A stretch of DNA of 24,680 nucleotides, taken from IMG/VR virus record IMGVR_UViG_3300046714_000167, positions 1 through 24,680 of that record, one strand, 5' to 3'. Shown piece by piece: positions 5,275 to 12,572 of this stretch. Origin of the DNA: a virus. A model generated the notes under the pieces. The model worked only from the letters and a program-made list of their open reading frames with translations. It had not been told where the DNA came from and made no database searches. Each line of letters begins with the position of its first letter. Positions within the stretch are counted from its first letter, which is position 1. Position numbers and translations under genes: made by a program.

Positions 5275-8073
5275 ATGACGTCTACCACTTCAATGGCTAT
5301 AAATCCAGACCCCTTCGCCGCGCTCGAATTTGTCAAAAGTCTATTCGCCGGCACCACCGAGATGGTGATCCTGACCTCCCTTCCAAATACGCGCGACGAC
5401 ACCGCCCAGAGCCCGCCCCGCAACCTGCCGACCCGCGACGGCGACGCCATTATCCCATTCGTGCGGCGCTGGGATCGCGTCGGCCGCGGGATGTTCTTCT
5501 GCGTCTCGACCCAGGCCGGTTCGCGCTCGAAAAAGAACGCCCGCGAGCTGCCGGCGCTGTGGGCGGACATCGATTTCAAGAACGTCGACGCCACCCCCGA
5601 GCAGGTCATCGCCGCAATCGCGACGCTGCGCTACCCGCCGACCTTCATCGTGTCGTCGGGCCACGGGCTCCACCTCTATTGGCGCCTCGCCGAATGGGTC
5701 GACGCCCAGGTGCACCAGGAGGCGGTCGAGCACGCCCTCCACCTGCTCGCCGACCACGTCGCCGGCGACCCCGCGGTCTGCGAAGTGGCCCGCCTGATGC
5801 GGCTGCCAGGCACGCATAACACCAAGGAAGAGCCAATTGCCGTCACGGCGGTCCAAACCAAGGGCGCGCCGGTTTACGCGTTCGGCGAGCTCCTGGCGTG
5901 GCTGGAGGGGCAGCCGGCGCCGATCCTGACCCGCAAGCCGTCCGCGGCGTCCGCGCCCGCTCAAACCGCTCAAACCGTTCAAACCGTTCAAACCGTTCAA
6001 ACCGACCCCTTCCGGGCCGCCGCCATGCAGTCCGGCTTCAAGCCGCCGATCGACGTCGAGACCCGCCTCGGCGAGATGACCTACCAGGGCACCGGCGAGA
6101 CCGGCATCCACCTCACGCAAATAGCCACCTCGGCGGCGCTCCTGCACCAGGGCGAGAGCATCGACGACATCGTCGAGACCCTGCTCGAAGCCACCCGCCG
6201 CGCCGCCGGGCCAGCCGGCGCCAAGTGGCACTGGGGTAGGGAGGAAAAGGCGCTACGCAACATGTGTAGGACTTGGCTCGAAAAGCACCCCGAGCTCGAG
6301 CCGGACGAGCCCGAGCGCATCGACCGCGCGCCGAGCCCGCTGTGGGCATCTATGGAGAAAACCGACCCCGAAACGGGGGAGGTGTTGGATGCCAAACCGC
6401 TTGACACCCCCAAAGCGGAACAAGCGGAACAGGCAAAACCGGCAGAACCGGCAAAACCCAAACGCGCCAAAAAGATCAAGCCGCACGTCGCAATCGCGGA
6501 AGCCTACCTCGCGGCCGGCGAGCCGATGATCGCAATCGAGGGCGGAGTCTGGTGCTACCACGACCGGCTGTGGCGGTTCGAGACCGGTGACGGGTGGCTC
6601 AATGCCGAGCTCGATCACGTGGCGCAGGAGCTCGGCTTGGTGTCCACCAGCCGCCTGATCAGCGAGGCCCGCAATTACCTACTGCGCCATAAAAAGGTCT
6701 GGCGCCGCCAGGCCCCCGACTTCGACCATCACGGCCAAATCCCGACCCGGTCAGGCCTGGTCGACCCCCTGACCGGAATGCTGATCCCGCCGGCGCCCGA
6801 GCACTACGTCACCTGGCGGATCGAGGCCGACTACGACCCGGTCGCCCCCTGCCCACTGTGGCGGCAGCTGCTGGCCGACGCCTTCCTCGACCACCCCGAT
6901 GCCGCCGCCTGCGTCCAGCTAATCCAGGAGCTGCTCGGCGCCGGCCTGATCGACCGCAAGGGCACCGAACGCTCGCGCGCGCTGGTACTGGTCGGCGACA
7001 GCAATTGCGGGAAAAGCAGCATCCTGGAGGTGTTGGCGGGGTTGTTCGGCCCCGACCACAATACCTCGACCTTCGACAAGATCGAGGGCACCCACGGCCT
7101 GGTCCCATTCGCCAAGCGGCAGCCGTGGCTGCTGCCGGAAGCGTTCGACGCCTCGAAGTGGCACTTGTCGTCGACCGTCAAACTGATTTTGAGGGGCGAG
7201 CCGTTCCAGATCAACATCAAGGGCGGCCCGATTATGACAGTGCGCGCGACGGCGCCGGCGTTCTGGGGGTCGAACGTCGCACCCCAGTTCAAGGAGGCCA
7301 CCAAGGCGGTGATCAACCGCCTGGCGATCGTCGAGTGCCGCCGCGTGTTCGATCCAGCGGTGCCGACCGGGGTGGCGGCGATCGCGCGCGCGCGCGGCTA
7401 CGACGAGCCGCAGCACCTCGTGCTGGCCACCGAAATGCCGGGGCTGCTGGCGTGGGCAGTCGAAGGCTTAAGGCGGCTGCTCAAGCGCGGCCACCTGGTG
7501 ATGCCGACAACCTCGGAGGAGGCCGGCCACCGGATCCGCCGCGACAGTAACCTGGTCGCTGGCTTCCTCGGCGAATGCGTCGACTTTGACCCGAACACGA
7601 TGGTGTCCTCGGCCGATTTCTGCGCGGCGTTCGCGGTCGCCTGGATCGAAGCAAAAGGCGAGGACCGCCGCTTGCCCTCGAACGACGCGATCACCAAGGC
7701 AATCCGCGCCTTCGGCGACGCCCGGATCGCGACCGGCGAGGAGCTCCGCGACGAGCGCCGCCGCTACTACGCCGGCGTCGGCCTCAATGCCGAGGGCTTG
7801 CGGCTGCACGGCAAGGCCCTCGAGCAAGATTTGTTCGCCTCCAAGACGCTGTCGACAACGCCGCCGGGCGAAACCGTCAATCGGGTTATCCCGGAGCGTT
7901 GGGACACCAAACAGATGGTCCAAGACATGCGAAAAGCTCACGACCTGACGCGTAAAATGTCGCGTGGCGGAAATGGAAATGGGCATGACGCGGCAGAGCC
8001 AGAAACCACTCCAGAAACCCGCGACAGGAGCGGCGTCAGGATCGGCGAAGTCCTTGATCCGACAGATGATTAG
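5275..8073 (+). CDS. Primase-helicase fusion (RepB-type primase + D5/SF3 helicase)
   Basis: A 932-aa protein with GGAGG 5 bases before ATG 5275. Residues about 20-215 look like an archaeo-eukaryotic/RepB-type primase: LWADIDFKN with D98 and D100 as metal ligands, SGHGLHLYWRL with H130/H133, and CEVARLMRLPGTHN near 180. A linker with AQT/VQT repeats (about 229-243) and a second Ala/Lys-rich linker near 380-400 follow. The C-terminal half is a D5/P4-type superfamily 3 helicase: Walker A GDSNCGKS at residues 574-581 (K580), a Walker B-like PWLLPEAFD near 620, and a sensor/Arg-finger stretch (FWGSNVAP, then NRLAIVECRRVF). It would unwind and prime the phage origin, as in P4 alpha-like proteins. 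Length fits two-domain members. It is probably a single-gene transcript: a terminator precedes it and a weaker one follows. Confidence 0.92.
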   Translation: MTSTTSMAINPDPFAALEFVKSLFAGTTEMVILTSLPNTRDDTAQSPPRNLPTRDGDAIIPFVRRWDRVGRGMFFCVSTQAGSRSKKNARELPALWADIDFKNVDATPEQVIAAIATLRYPPTFIVSSGHGLHLYWRLAEWVDAQVHQEAVEHALHLLADHVAGDPAVCEVARLMRLPGTHNTKEEPIAVTAVQTKGAPVYAFGELLAWLEGQPAPILTRKPSAASAPAQTAQTVQTVQTVQTDPFRAAAMQSGFKPPIDVETRLGEMTYQGTGETGIHLTQIATSAALLHQGESIDDIVETLLEATRRAAGPAGAKWHWGREEKALRNMCRTWLEKHPELEPDEPERIDRAPSPLWASMEKTDPETGEVLDAKPLDTPKAEQAEQAKPAEPAKPKRAKKIKPHVAIAEAYLAAGEPMIAIEGGVWCYHDRLWRFETGDGWLNAELDHVAQELGLVSTSRLISEARNYLLRHKKVWRRQAPDFDHHGQIPTRSGLVDPLTGMLIPPAPEHYVTWRIEADYDPVAPCPLWRQLLADAFLDHPDAAACVQLIQELLGAGLIDRKGTERSRALVLVGDSNCGKSSILEVLAGLFGPDHNTSTFDKIEGTHGLVPFAKRQPWLLPEAFDASKWHLSSTVKLILRGEPFQINIKGGPIMTVRATAPAFWGSNVAPQFKEATKAVINRLAIVECRRVFDPAVPTGVAAIARARGYDEPQHLVLATEMPGLLAWAVEGLRRLLKRGHLVMPTTSEEAGHRIRRDSNLVAGFLGECVDFDPNTMVSSADFCAAFAVAWIEAKGEDRRLPSNDAITKAIRAFGDARIATGEELRDERRRYYAGVGLNAEGLRLHGKALEQDLFASKTLSTTPPGETVNRVIPERWDTKQMVQDMRKAHDLTRKMSRGGNGNGHDAAEPETTPETRDRSGVRIGEVLDPTDD
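5959..6003 (+). repeat. Five tandem 9-base repeats in the primase linker
   Basis: Five copies of GYTCAAACC encode (A/V)QT repeated five times. The copies differ only at the second base (C in the first two, T in the last three), so expansion looks recent. The length is a multiple of three, so copy-number change keeps the frame and only alters linker length between the primase and helicase domains. Confidence 0.95.
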
Positions 8074-8075
8074 AC

Positions 8076-8102
8076 GTCCGGCTGACGCCTGACACCTTTT
8101 TT
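8076..8102 (+). terminator. Weak intrinsic terminator candidate after the primase
   Basis: GTCCGGC (8076-8082) can pair with GCCTGAC (8087-8093) around a TGAC loop with one mismatch, and TTTTTT follows 3 bases later. The remainder of the intergenic region to 8276 has TATTAT at 8104, a possible -10 element without a clear -35, and no other feature I can support. Confidence 0.4.
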
Positions 8103-8276
8103 CTATTATGCGGAATATGCAAAATAGCACTAAACGGTACACGGGTACGGCACAGTGAGAACAGATAGGGGGTGCAAAAAGTGCGTACAGCGATTTGGGG
8201 AAAACGGCCGCAGGCGTCATTTCGGGCCGGACGTCGGCGGTCGAACACCAAGGGGCCTGGGCAGAGGGAGACGGCA

Positions 8277-8804
8277 ATGGGAACGCTAGGAATCGAGCGT
8301 GCGAACATGCGGCAGGCGGCACAAGCCGGCGAGGCGGTGCGCAAGTGGCACGCCGAGGTGACGACGGCGGCGCTCGCCTTCGAGGCGCGCTGGACGATGG
8401 TCGCGCTCGGACTGCATGACCCCGAGCAGGCGAACCGATTGGAGCGGGCGCACAACCTGTTTCTTGAGGCCTGTGTGAACGGCGCGGCCTACAAGATCGC
8501 GATCCAGGGCCGCGAGCTCTGCGAGCTCTACGCCGTGGCTGCGGCGGTGTTGACGGCGGCCGGGATACCGGACGATGCCTACCAGATCGGGCGCTGCCCA
8601 CGCACTGGCACGACGGTGGCGATCGGCGAGAACAAGGCCTGCCTCCACCGGGTGCGGGAGCTTCACGGCGACAAGGTGATCTACCTCTCCCCGGACGAGG
8701 TCGCGATCCTGTTCGGCTCGATCGAGGCGTTCAAGTCGATCGGCGCCATCAAGCTGCAATGGCCTGGCGCCGACCTCACCGGTGCGAAGGAGAAGCGCCC
8801 ATGA
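8277..8804 (+). CDS. Unknown phage protein
   Basis: A 175-aa protein. ATG 8277 has AGAGGGAG about 7 bases upstream; the frame is open further upstream to 8172 but that part is Arg/Gly-rich and lacks a ribosome site. The N-terminal half is alanine-rich and helical (RQAAQAGEAVRKWHAEV; LFLEACVNGAAYKIAI). The C-terminal half has GRCPRTGTTVAIGENKAC and then YLSPDEVAILFGSIEAF. I do not recognise the family and see no catalytic signature. It overlaps the next gene by ATGA. Confidence 0.65.
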   Translation: MGTLGIERANMRQAAQAGEAVRKWHAEVTTAALAFEARWTMVALGLHDPEQANRLERAHNLFLEACVNGAAYKIAIQGRELCELYAVAAAVLTAAGIPDDAYQIGRCPRTGTTVAIGENKACLHRVRELHGDKVIYLSPDEVAILFGSIEAFKSIGAIKLQWPGADLTGAKEKRP

Positions 8805-9301
8805 CCCGCGCCGATACCGTGAAGGCGGCGCGCGATGCCGGCGTGGGCGCCTCGATCGCGCTGACCGGGTTGGCGGTGCTGGCGCTCGCGCTCGCGCCGC
8901 TGCGCAACCAGCCGCAAAAACCGGCGCCAGCTCTAGAGCCCATGCGGGCGACCTTGATCGAGACCGTCACGGTCCCCGCCTCCGTTACCGTCAAGGCCGA
9001 TCGGCTGGAGCCCGAGCCCGCGAAGACGGGCGTGAACGCCCTGGTGCCGATGACCCCGACCGAGCGGGTGGCAATGGACTTTGCCCTGCGGGAGGCGTTC
9101 AGGGGCATTGTCGACCCACCTGCGCCCTCTGCCGCCACCCAGGCGTTAAAACGCGTCCGCGACCGCTTGGGCCCCGAGCCGACCCCTTCCAAGGCCGAGC
9201 TACCCCCCAAAAAGACCGAAGCCCGCGAGCGGGCGTTGTGCCAGCGTCACGAGCTCCGGACGGTATGGATAGACCAGTGGCGCTGGCGATGCCGGCGCTA
9301 G
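8801..9301 (+). CDS. Small membrane-anchored protein, unknown function
   Basis: A 166-aa protein starting at ATG 8801, which overlaps the upstream stop as ATGA and has AAGGAGA 7 bases before it. A hydrophobic segment at about residues 15-33 (GASIALTGLAVLALALAPL) after a positively charged start predicts a single N-terminal membrane anchor or uncleaved signal. The rest is Pro/Lys-rich and probably extended. The C terminus has a short Cys/Trp/Arg motif (LCQRHELRTVWIDQWRWRC). The stop codon TAG shares the CTAG at 9298-9301 with the stop of the convergent minus-strand gene. Confidence 0.65.
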   Translation: MTRADTVKAARDAGVGASIALTGLAVLALALAPLRNQPQKPAPALEPMRATLIETVTVPASVTVKADRLEPEPAKTGVNALVPMTPTERVAMDFALREAFRGIVDPPAPSAATQALKRVRDRLGPEPTPSKAELPPKKTEARERALCQRHELRTVWIDQWRWRCRR

Positions 9302-9522
9302 GAGGGGAGGCTCAGCAGGATTTCCTCGGCGCCGTAGACGTGCGGCCCGCAGCCGGCCTCGCACGAGCCGCCCCGCATGTCGGGCTCGCAGCCACCGTGT
9401 TCGAGGCCGCAGACCAGGCAGAACCCAAGGTCGTCGAGGGTGGTCATGCGGCGCTCGACGGCGTCGCAGATCACCTCGGTGGTCAGCGAGGCGTGGCGCT
9501 TGGAAAAACGGGGTCTGGTCAT
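9298..9522 (-). CDS. Small cysteine-rich (zinc-ribbon-like) protein
   Basis: A 74-aa protein, last of a three-gene minus-strand operon; its ATG overlaps the upstream gene's stop as ATGA, and GGGAG lies about 9 bases before the start. Six cysteines occur in the C-terminal half: CLVCG, then HGGCEPD, then CEAGCG, followed by HVYGAEEIL. This spacing suggests metal binding. I recall similar short proteins with a C-xx-C plus 'GAEE' ending in alphaproteobacterial phages but know no function. Confidence 0.65.
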   Translation of the reverse strand: MTRPRFSKRHASLTTEVICDAVERRMTTLDDLGFCLVCGLEHGGCEPDMRGGSCEAGCGPHVYGAEEILLSLPS

Positions 9523-9848
9523 GGCAGGACGCTCCCGGTGGCGAGGTAGTGCATGGCGCGGCGGGCGTGCTCGGCCCGGCCGGCCTCGGCGAGGTTGAGG
9601 ATGGCGACCTCGGCTTCGGCCTCGGCGAGGGCGAGGCGGTAGGCGCACCGGTCGGTTTTGCCGACAAAGTGGTGGCCGCGGTGCTCGAGGATCGCGACGC
9701 CGCGGGCGCGGGTCGAGATCATGGCGGGACGCTTGCCGGCGGCTGCATATTCCGGCGTCAGCTTGACGACCGCGACGTTGCGGTAGGGCGAGCGCACGTT
9801 CGCCGGCATGCACGCCTTCGAGGTCATGACGATCCAGGGTCCGGTCAT
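9519..9848 (-). CDS. Unknown small protein of the minus-strand operon
   Basis: A 109-aa protein preceded by GGAGG with 7-base spacing on the minus strand, and overlapping both neighbours by ATGA. The N-terminal half is basic with beta-like segments (VAVVKLTPEYA; GVAILEHRGHHFVGK); the C-terminal half is an Ala/Glu-rich helix. No motif is recognised. The good ribosome site and double coupling support it as real despite dense alternative frames in this GC-rich stretch. Confidence 0.6.
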   Translation of the reverse strand: MTGPWIVMTSKACMPANVRSPYRNVAVVKLTPEYAAAGKRPAMISTRARGVAILEHRGHHFVGKTDRCAYRLALAEAEAEVAILNLAEAGRAEHARRAMHYLATGSVLP

Positions 9849-10033
9849 CGGCTCGCCTCCACGATTTCGGCGTCGGCGACTGGCTGCAGCAGCCAGGCGC
9901 GGACCAAATAGGGGTTGTCCCTGGCATCTTCGTAGACGACCAAAATCTGGTCGTTGGGGCGTACGCCGAGCACGCAGGCGTACTTGCCGATGTAGGGGTT
10001 GTAGACCAAGTCACCGTTGCGGAACTTTTCCAT
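9845..10033 (-). CDS. Small SH3-like protein, first gene of the minus-strand operon
   Basis: A 62-aa protein. The chosen start at 10033 gives a compact product beginning MEKFRNGDLVYNPYIGKYA, with alternating hydrophobics (YACVLGVRPNDQILVVYED; VRAWLLQPV) that look like a small beta-barrel. An in-frame ATG 30 codons upstream would put the start inside an inverted repeat and is less likely. The upstream site is only a purine run (AAAGAAAG). Function unknown. Confidence 0.6.
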   Translation of the reverse strand: MEKFRNGDLVYNPYIGKYACVLGVRPNDQILVVYEDARDNPYLVRAWLLQPVADAEIVEASR

Positions 10034-10060
10034 CTGTGTTTCTTTCTTTCTGTTTGCGGT

Positions 10061-10121
10061 CCAGGACGGTCCTGGGGCGGTTTCGACGTTGATGGGTGTG
10101 CGCCCTTTCGCCATCAACGTC
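10061..10121. promoter_or_regulatory. Two inverted repeats in the divergent intergenic region
   Basis: Between the minus-strand operon and the + strand 62-aa gene lie CCAGGAC-G-GTCCTGG (10061-10075), a near-continuous palindrome suited to a dimeric repressor, and an 11-base perfect inverted repeat, GACGTTGATGG (10085-10095) with CCATCAACGTC (10111-10121), around a 15-base spacer. Neither is followed by a T-run on either strand, so operator or mRNA-leader roles are likelier than termination. A -10-like TAAAAT occurs at 10128. No regulator gene is adjacent. Confidence 0.5.
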
Positions 10122-10165
10122 AAGGGCTAAAATGGGCAAAGCGCAATTATTTTTGGGAGCGTGTA

Positions 10166-10354
10166 ATGGCAATGATGAAGGTGGTGGCCTTGCTGGACCA
10201 CCAGATCATGGCGGAGCGTGCTAAACGCGAGCAGGAATTGGCGGGCCTGGCGGCCGAGATGGCGCAGCTGCGCGCGCGCGTGGACGCGGTCGCGGCCGAG
10301 CTTGCCCGCTACCTCAATGACTTGCGCAATACTGGTAGGGTTGGGCCGCGATGA
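10166..10354 (+). CDS. Short coiled-coil protein
   Basis: A 62-aa protein with GGGAG 6 bases before ATG 10166. Residues about 15-50 form a continuous amphipathic helix with heptad-like Leu/Ala spacing (ELAGLAAEMAQLRARVDAVA), probably a dimeric coiled coil. It immediately precedes the terminase genes, where small accessory packaging proteins are common, but nothing specific shows a packaging role. Confidence 0.6.
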   Translation: MAMMKVVALLDHQIMAERAKREQELAGLAAEMAQLRARVDAVAAELARYLNDLRNTGRVGPR

Positions 10355-10375
10355 TGGGTAAGAGGGTGAGGTCAA

Positions 10376-10678
10376 ATGCCGACCAAAAAACCAAAACTGC
10401 CGGCAGATATCCGCAGCTTGGCGCGGCAGTGGACGCATGCGTCCATCCGTTGCCTCGGCGGCATCGTCACTCATGGCGAAAGCGAGATGGCGCGGGTTGC
10501 TGCGGCGAACGTGCTGCTGAGTTACGGCTGGGGCAAGCCTAATCAAAAGCACACGCTCGATGACAATACCGGCGCCCCGATCACGATCAATATCGTGTAT
10601 CGGCAGCGCGAGCCCGGTCCCGAGGTCAAGACGATCGAGCACGACGCGATCGCGGCGAAGGGCAACGGCCATGGCTGA
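10376..10678 (+). CDS. Putative small terminase subunit
   Basis: A 100-aa protein directly upstream of, and overlapping by 8 bases, the large terminase. GGTGAGG precedes ATG 10376. The N-terminal two thirds are helical: RSLARQWTHASIRCLGGI, then MARVAAANVLLSYGWGKP, a pattern I associate with short proteins occupying the small-terminase position in rhizobial-type phages. A beta-like ITINIVYRQ and an unstructured tail follow. Small terminases recognise packaging DNA and regulate the large subunit. The call relies mainly on position and weak similarity; it is shorter than many small terminases. Confidence 0.6.
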   Translation: MPTKKPKLPADIRSLARQWTHASIRCLGGIVTHGESEMARVAAANVLLSYGWGKPNQKHTLDDNTGAPITINIVYRQREPGPEVKTIEHDAIAAKGNGHG

Positions 10679-12053
10679 TGGGGCGACGTTCACACTGCCA
10701 AATGGTGGCTGGCGCGAGCGCACTTATCAGCAGCCGCTCTGGGATTATCTCAATCATGCGTCCGGCGTTAAGCGGGCGCTGGCGGTGTGGCACCGCCGCG
10801 CCGGCAAGGACGACGTCGCGTTACATTGGGCCGCGATCGCCGCGATGACGCAGCGGGTCGGCAATTACTGGCATGCTATGCCGGAATATAGTCAGTGCCG
10901 CAAGGCGCTGTGGACGGCTATTAATCCTAACACCGGCAAGCGTCGCATCGACGAGGCCTTCCCGCTCTCGCTCCGCGCCGTGACCAACGAAAGCGAAATG
11001 TTCGTTAGGTTTTTAAACGGCTCGACCTGGCAATTGGTGGGAAGCGATTCCTACAACAGCCTGGTCGGCTCGTCCTGCGCTGGCGTGACCTTCAGCGAGT
11101 ACGCGCTCGCGAACCCGAGCGCGTGGACCTACATCCGGCCGATCCTCGAAGAGAACAACGGCTGGGCGCTGTTCATCACCACGCCGCGCGGCCGCAACCA
11201 TGCGCACGCGCTGGCGCAATACGCCGAGCATTCGCCCTACTGGTTTTATCAGCGGCTGACCGTGCACGACACGCAGGCGCTGTCGGCGCAGCAGCTGGCG
11301 GAGACCAAGGCCGAACTCATGGCGCTCTACGGCGCCGATGTCGGCCGCGCCCAGTTCGAGCAAGAATACGAATGCAGCTTCAACGCGGCGATCCTCGGTG
11401 CGTTCTACGCATTGGAGATGGCGCAGGTTCGCGCCGAGGGTCGCATCCTGCCGGTGCAAGCCGTCGCCGGTCGACCGGTAAATGTGAGCTGGGACCTCGG
11501 CACCAAGCACGATACGGCGCTGTGGTTTTTTCAGGCCGTCGGTGCGCAGGTCTACATCCTCGACCATTACGCCGCATCAGGCGTCGGTGTCGACCACTTC
11601 GCCAGTGTGATCAAGGAGCGGTGCGCCGAGCACGGCTGGACGCATGGCGTCGACTACGTGCCGCACGACGCCAAGGTGCTGGAGTTCGGCACGGGGCGTA
11701 CCCGCGTCGAGACGATGCAGCGGCTCGATCTCAACCCGATGCTCGTCCCGGCGGCGAGCGTCGACGACGGCATCAATGCGGTGCGCCGGCTGTTGCCGTT
11801 GTGCGTGTTCCATCCGCGCTGCGAGGAGCGCGGGATCGCGGCGCTCGAACAGTATCATCGCGAGTGGGATGACGATAAAAAATGCTTCAAGGCCTCGCAC
11901 GTCGACGACTGGACGGCGGACACCTGCGACAGCTTTCGCTATCTTGCGCTCGCTTACAAGCCGGCGCCGCGGCACATTCCCAAGCCGGTGCCGCAGCCGG
12001 GCTGGCGTATCCCACCGGTTGACGAATACCAGCGCAGGCGCGCGCGGCTATGA
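10671..12053 (+). CDS. terL: Terminase large subunit (ATPase-nuclease)
   Basis: A 460-aa DNA packaging motor. ATG 10671 was chosen because upstream codons in this frame are a shadow of the small subunit. The ATPase domain has the Walker A-like HRRAGKD (residues 41-47, K46), Walker B CAGVTFSEYA with E143, and the coupling motif ITTPRG near 169-174. The nuclease domain shows the RNase H-like acidic residues: VSWDLG with D275, VPHDAK with D333, and the C-terminal VDDWTADTCDSFRY with D417/D420. This set is complete, so the enzyme looks intact. It acts at the portal, translocating and cutting concatemeric DNA. It overlaps the next gene by ATGA. Confidence 0.95.
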   Translation: MADGATFTLPNGGWRERTYQQPLWDYLNHASGVKRALAVWHRRAGKDDVALHWAAIAAMTQRVGNYWHAMPEYSQCRKALWTAINPNTGKRRIDEAFPLSLRAVTNESEMFVRFLNGSTWQLVGSDSYNSLVGSSCAGVTFSEYALANPSAWTYIRPILEENNGWALFITTPRGRNHAHALAQYAEHSPYWFYQRLTVHDTQALSAQQLAETKAELMALYGADVGRAQFEQEYECSFNAAILGAFYALEMAQVRAEGRILPVQAVAGRPVNVSWDLGTKHDTALWFFQAVGAQVYILDHYAASGVGVDHFASVIKERCAEHGWTHGVDYVPHDAKVLEFGTGRTRVETMQRLDLNPMLVPAASVDDGINAVRRLLPLCVFHPRCEERGIAALEQYHREWDDDKKCFKASHVDDWTADTCDSFRYLALAYKPAPRHIPKPVPQPGWRIPPVDEYQRRRARL

Positions 12054-12406
12054 CCGAACTTGATGAGGCTTATGCTGCGTATTGGCGGGCGCAGACGCGC
12101 CAGGAAGAGCGGGCTGCTTATTTGTGGATTATGTCACTCGGTGGCAACGATGGCGGCTATGCAGGGAGGCTGTATAGAATGATAAATCATCAAGGTGTCG
12201 ACCCCGAGGCGATCGCGTACACGACCGAGCGCGCTGCCGAGATCACCGGGCGCAGCCGCACCAGAATCAAGAAGGCGATCCGCCAGGGCGAGATGGTCGC
12301 CCTGAAGGACGGCCGCGCGACCATCATCACGCGGGCCGAGTTGCTGCGTTGGGTCGACGCCTTGCCGCGGCTGGAACCGGAGGCGCAGGTGCTCGATGCC
12401 GGATGA
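12050..12406 (+). CDS. Helix-turn-helix (excisionase/MerR-like) DNA-binding protein
   Basis: A 118-aa protein coupled to the terminase by ATGA. Residues about 57-105 form an excisionase-type winged helix: YTTERAAEITGRSRTRIKKAI, then RQGEMVALKDGRATIITRAEL and LRWVDALP. The N-terminal 50 residues are helical and unlike known domains. Such small HTH proteins in phages act as regulators or DNA-bending factors; here, inside the packaging block, it could also assist terminase. Fold call good, role uncertain. Confidence 0.75.
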   Translation: MTELDEAYAAYWRAQTRQEERAAYLWIMSLGGNDGGYAGRLYRMINHQGVDPEAIAYTTERAAEITGRSRTRIKKAIRQGEMVALKDGRATIITRAELLRWVDALPRLEPEAQVLDAG

Positions 12407-12572
12407 ATACAGGATGCCGCCGGCCGAGCGCGCCGCCTACGCCAATGGTTGGGATGCGCGACAGGAGGAGATTAACGAGCTAAAAGCAGAGGTCGAGCGG
12501 CTGAAGCGAGCGGTTCGGGCGTGTGGTCCTTGGGAGTTGGGGTATGGCGGACAACAATGCGCCGGCGAGTGA
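12396..12572 (+). CDS. Short coiled-coil protein overlapping HTH and portal genes
   Basis: A 58-aa frame running MPDEYRMPPAERAAYANGWD, then a charged heptad helix (EINELKAEVERLKRAV) and a short Gly/Cys tail. It overlaps the HTH gene by 11 bases and the portal start by 29 bases. GGAGG lies about 12 bases before ATG 12396, slightly far; a second ATG at 12414 follows a closer AGG. Without it there would be an untypical 137-base gap here, and the coiled-coil composition looks coding. Confidence 0.6.
   Translation: MPDEYRMPPAERAAYANGWDARQEEINELKAEVERLKRAVRACGPWELGYGGQQCAGE

Noticed and set aside
5341-6231. Minus-strand frame of 296 codons opposite the primase
   Set aside because: It is antisense to a clearly conserved primase domain and has Arg/Gly-rich shadow composition.
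7468-8601. Minus-strand frame of 377 codons opposite the helicase end
   Set aside because: It crosses the helicase C terminus, the intergenic region and the next gene; composition is a shadow of + strand codons.
9200-9667. Alternative minus-strand frame of 155 codons
   Set aside because: It conflicts with two ATGA-coupled minus-strand genes that have better ribosome sites and composition.
10560-10670. Upstream extension of the large terminase
   Set aside because: These codons are an out-of-frame reading of the small-terminase gene; the ATG at 10671 is the natural start.
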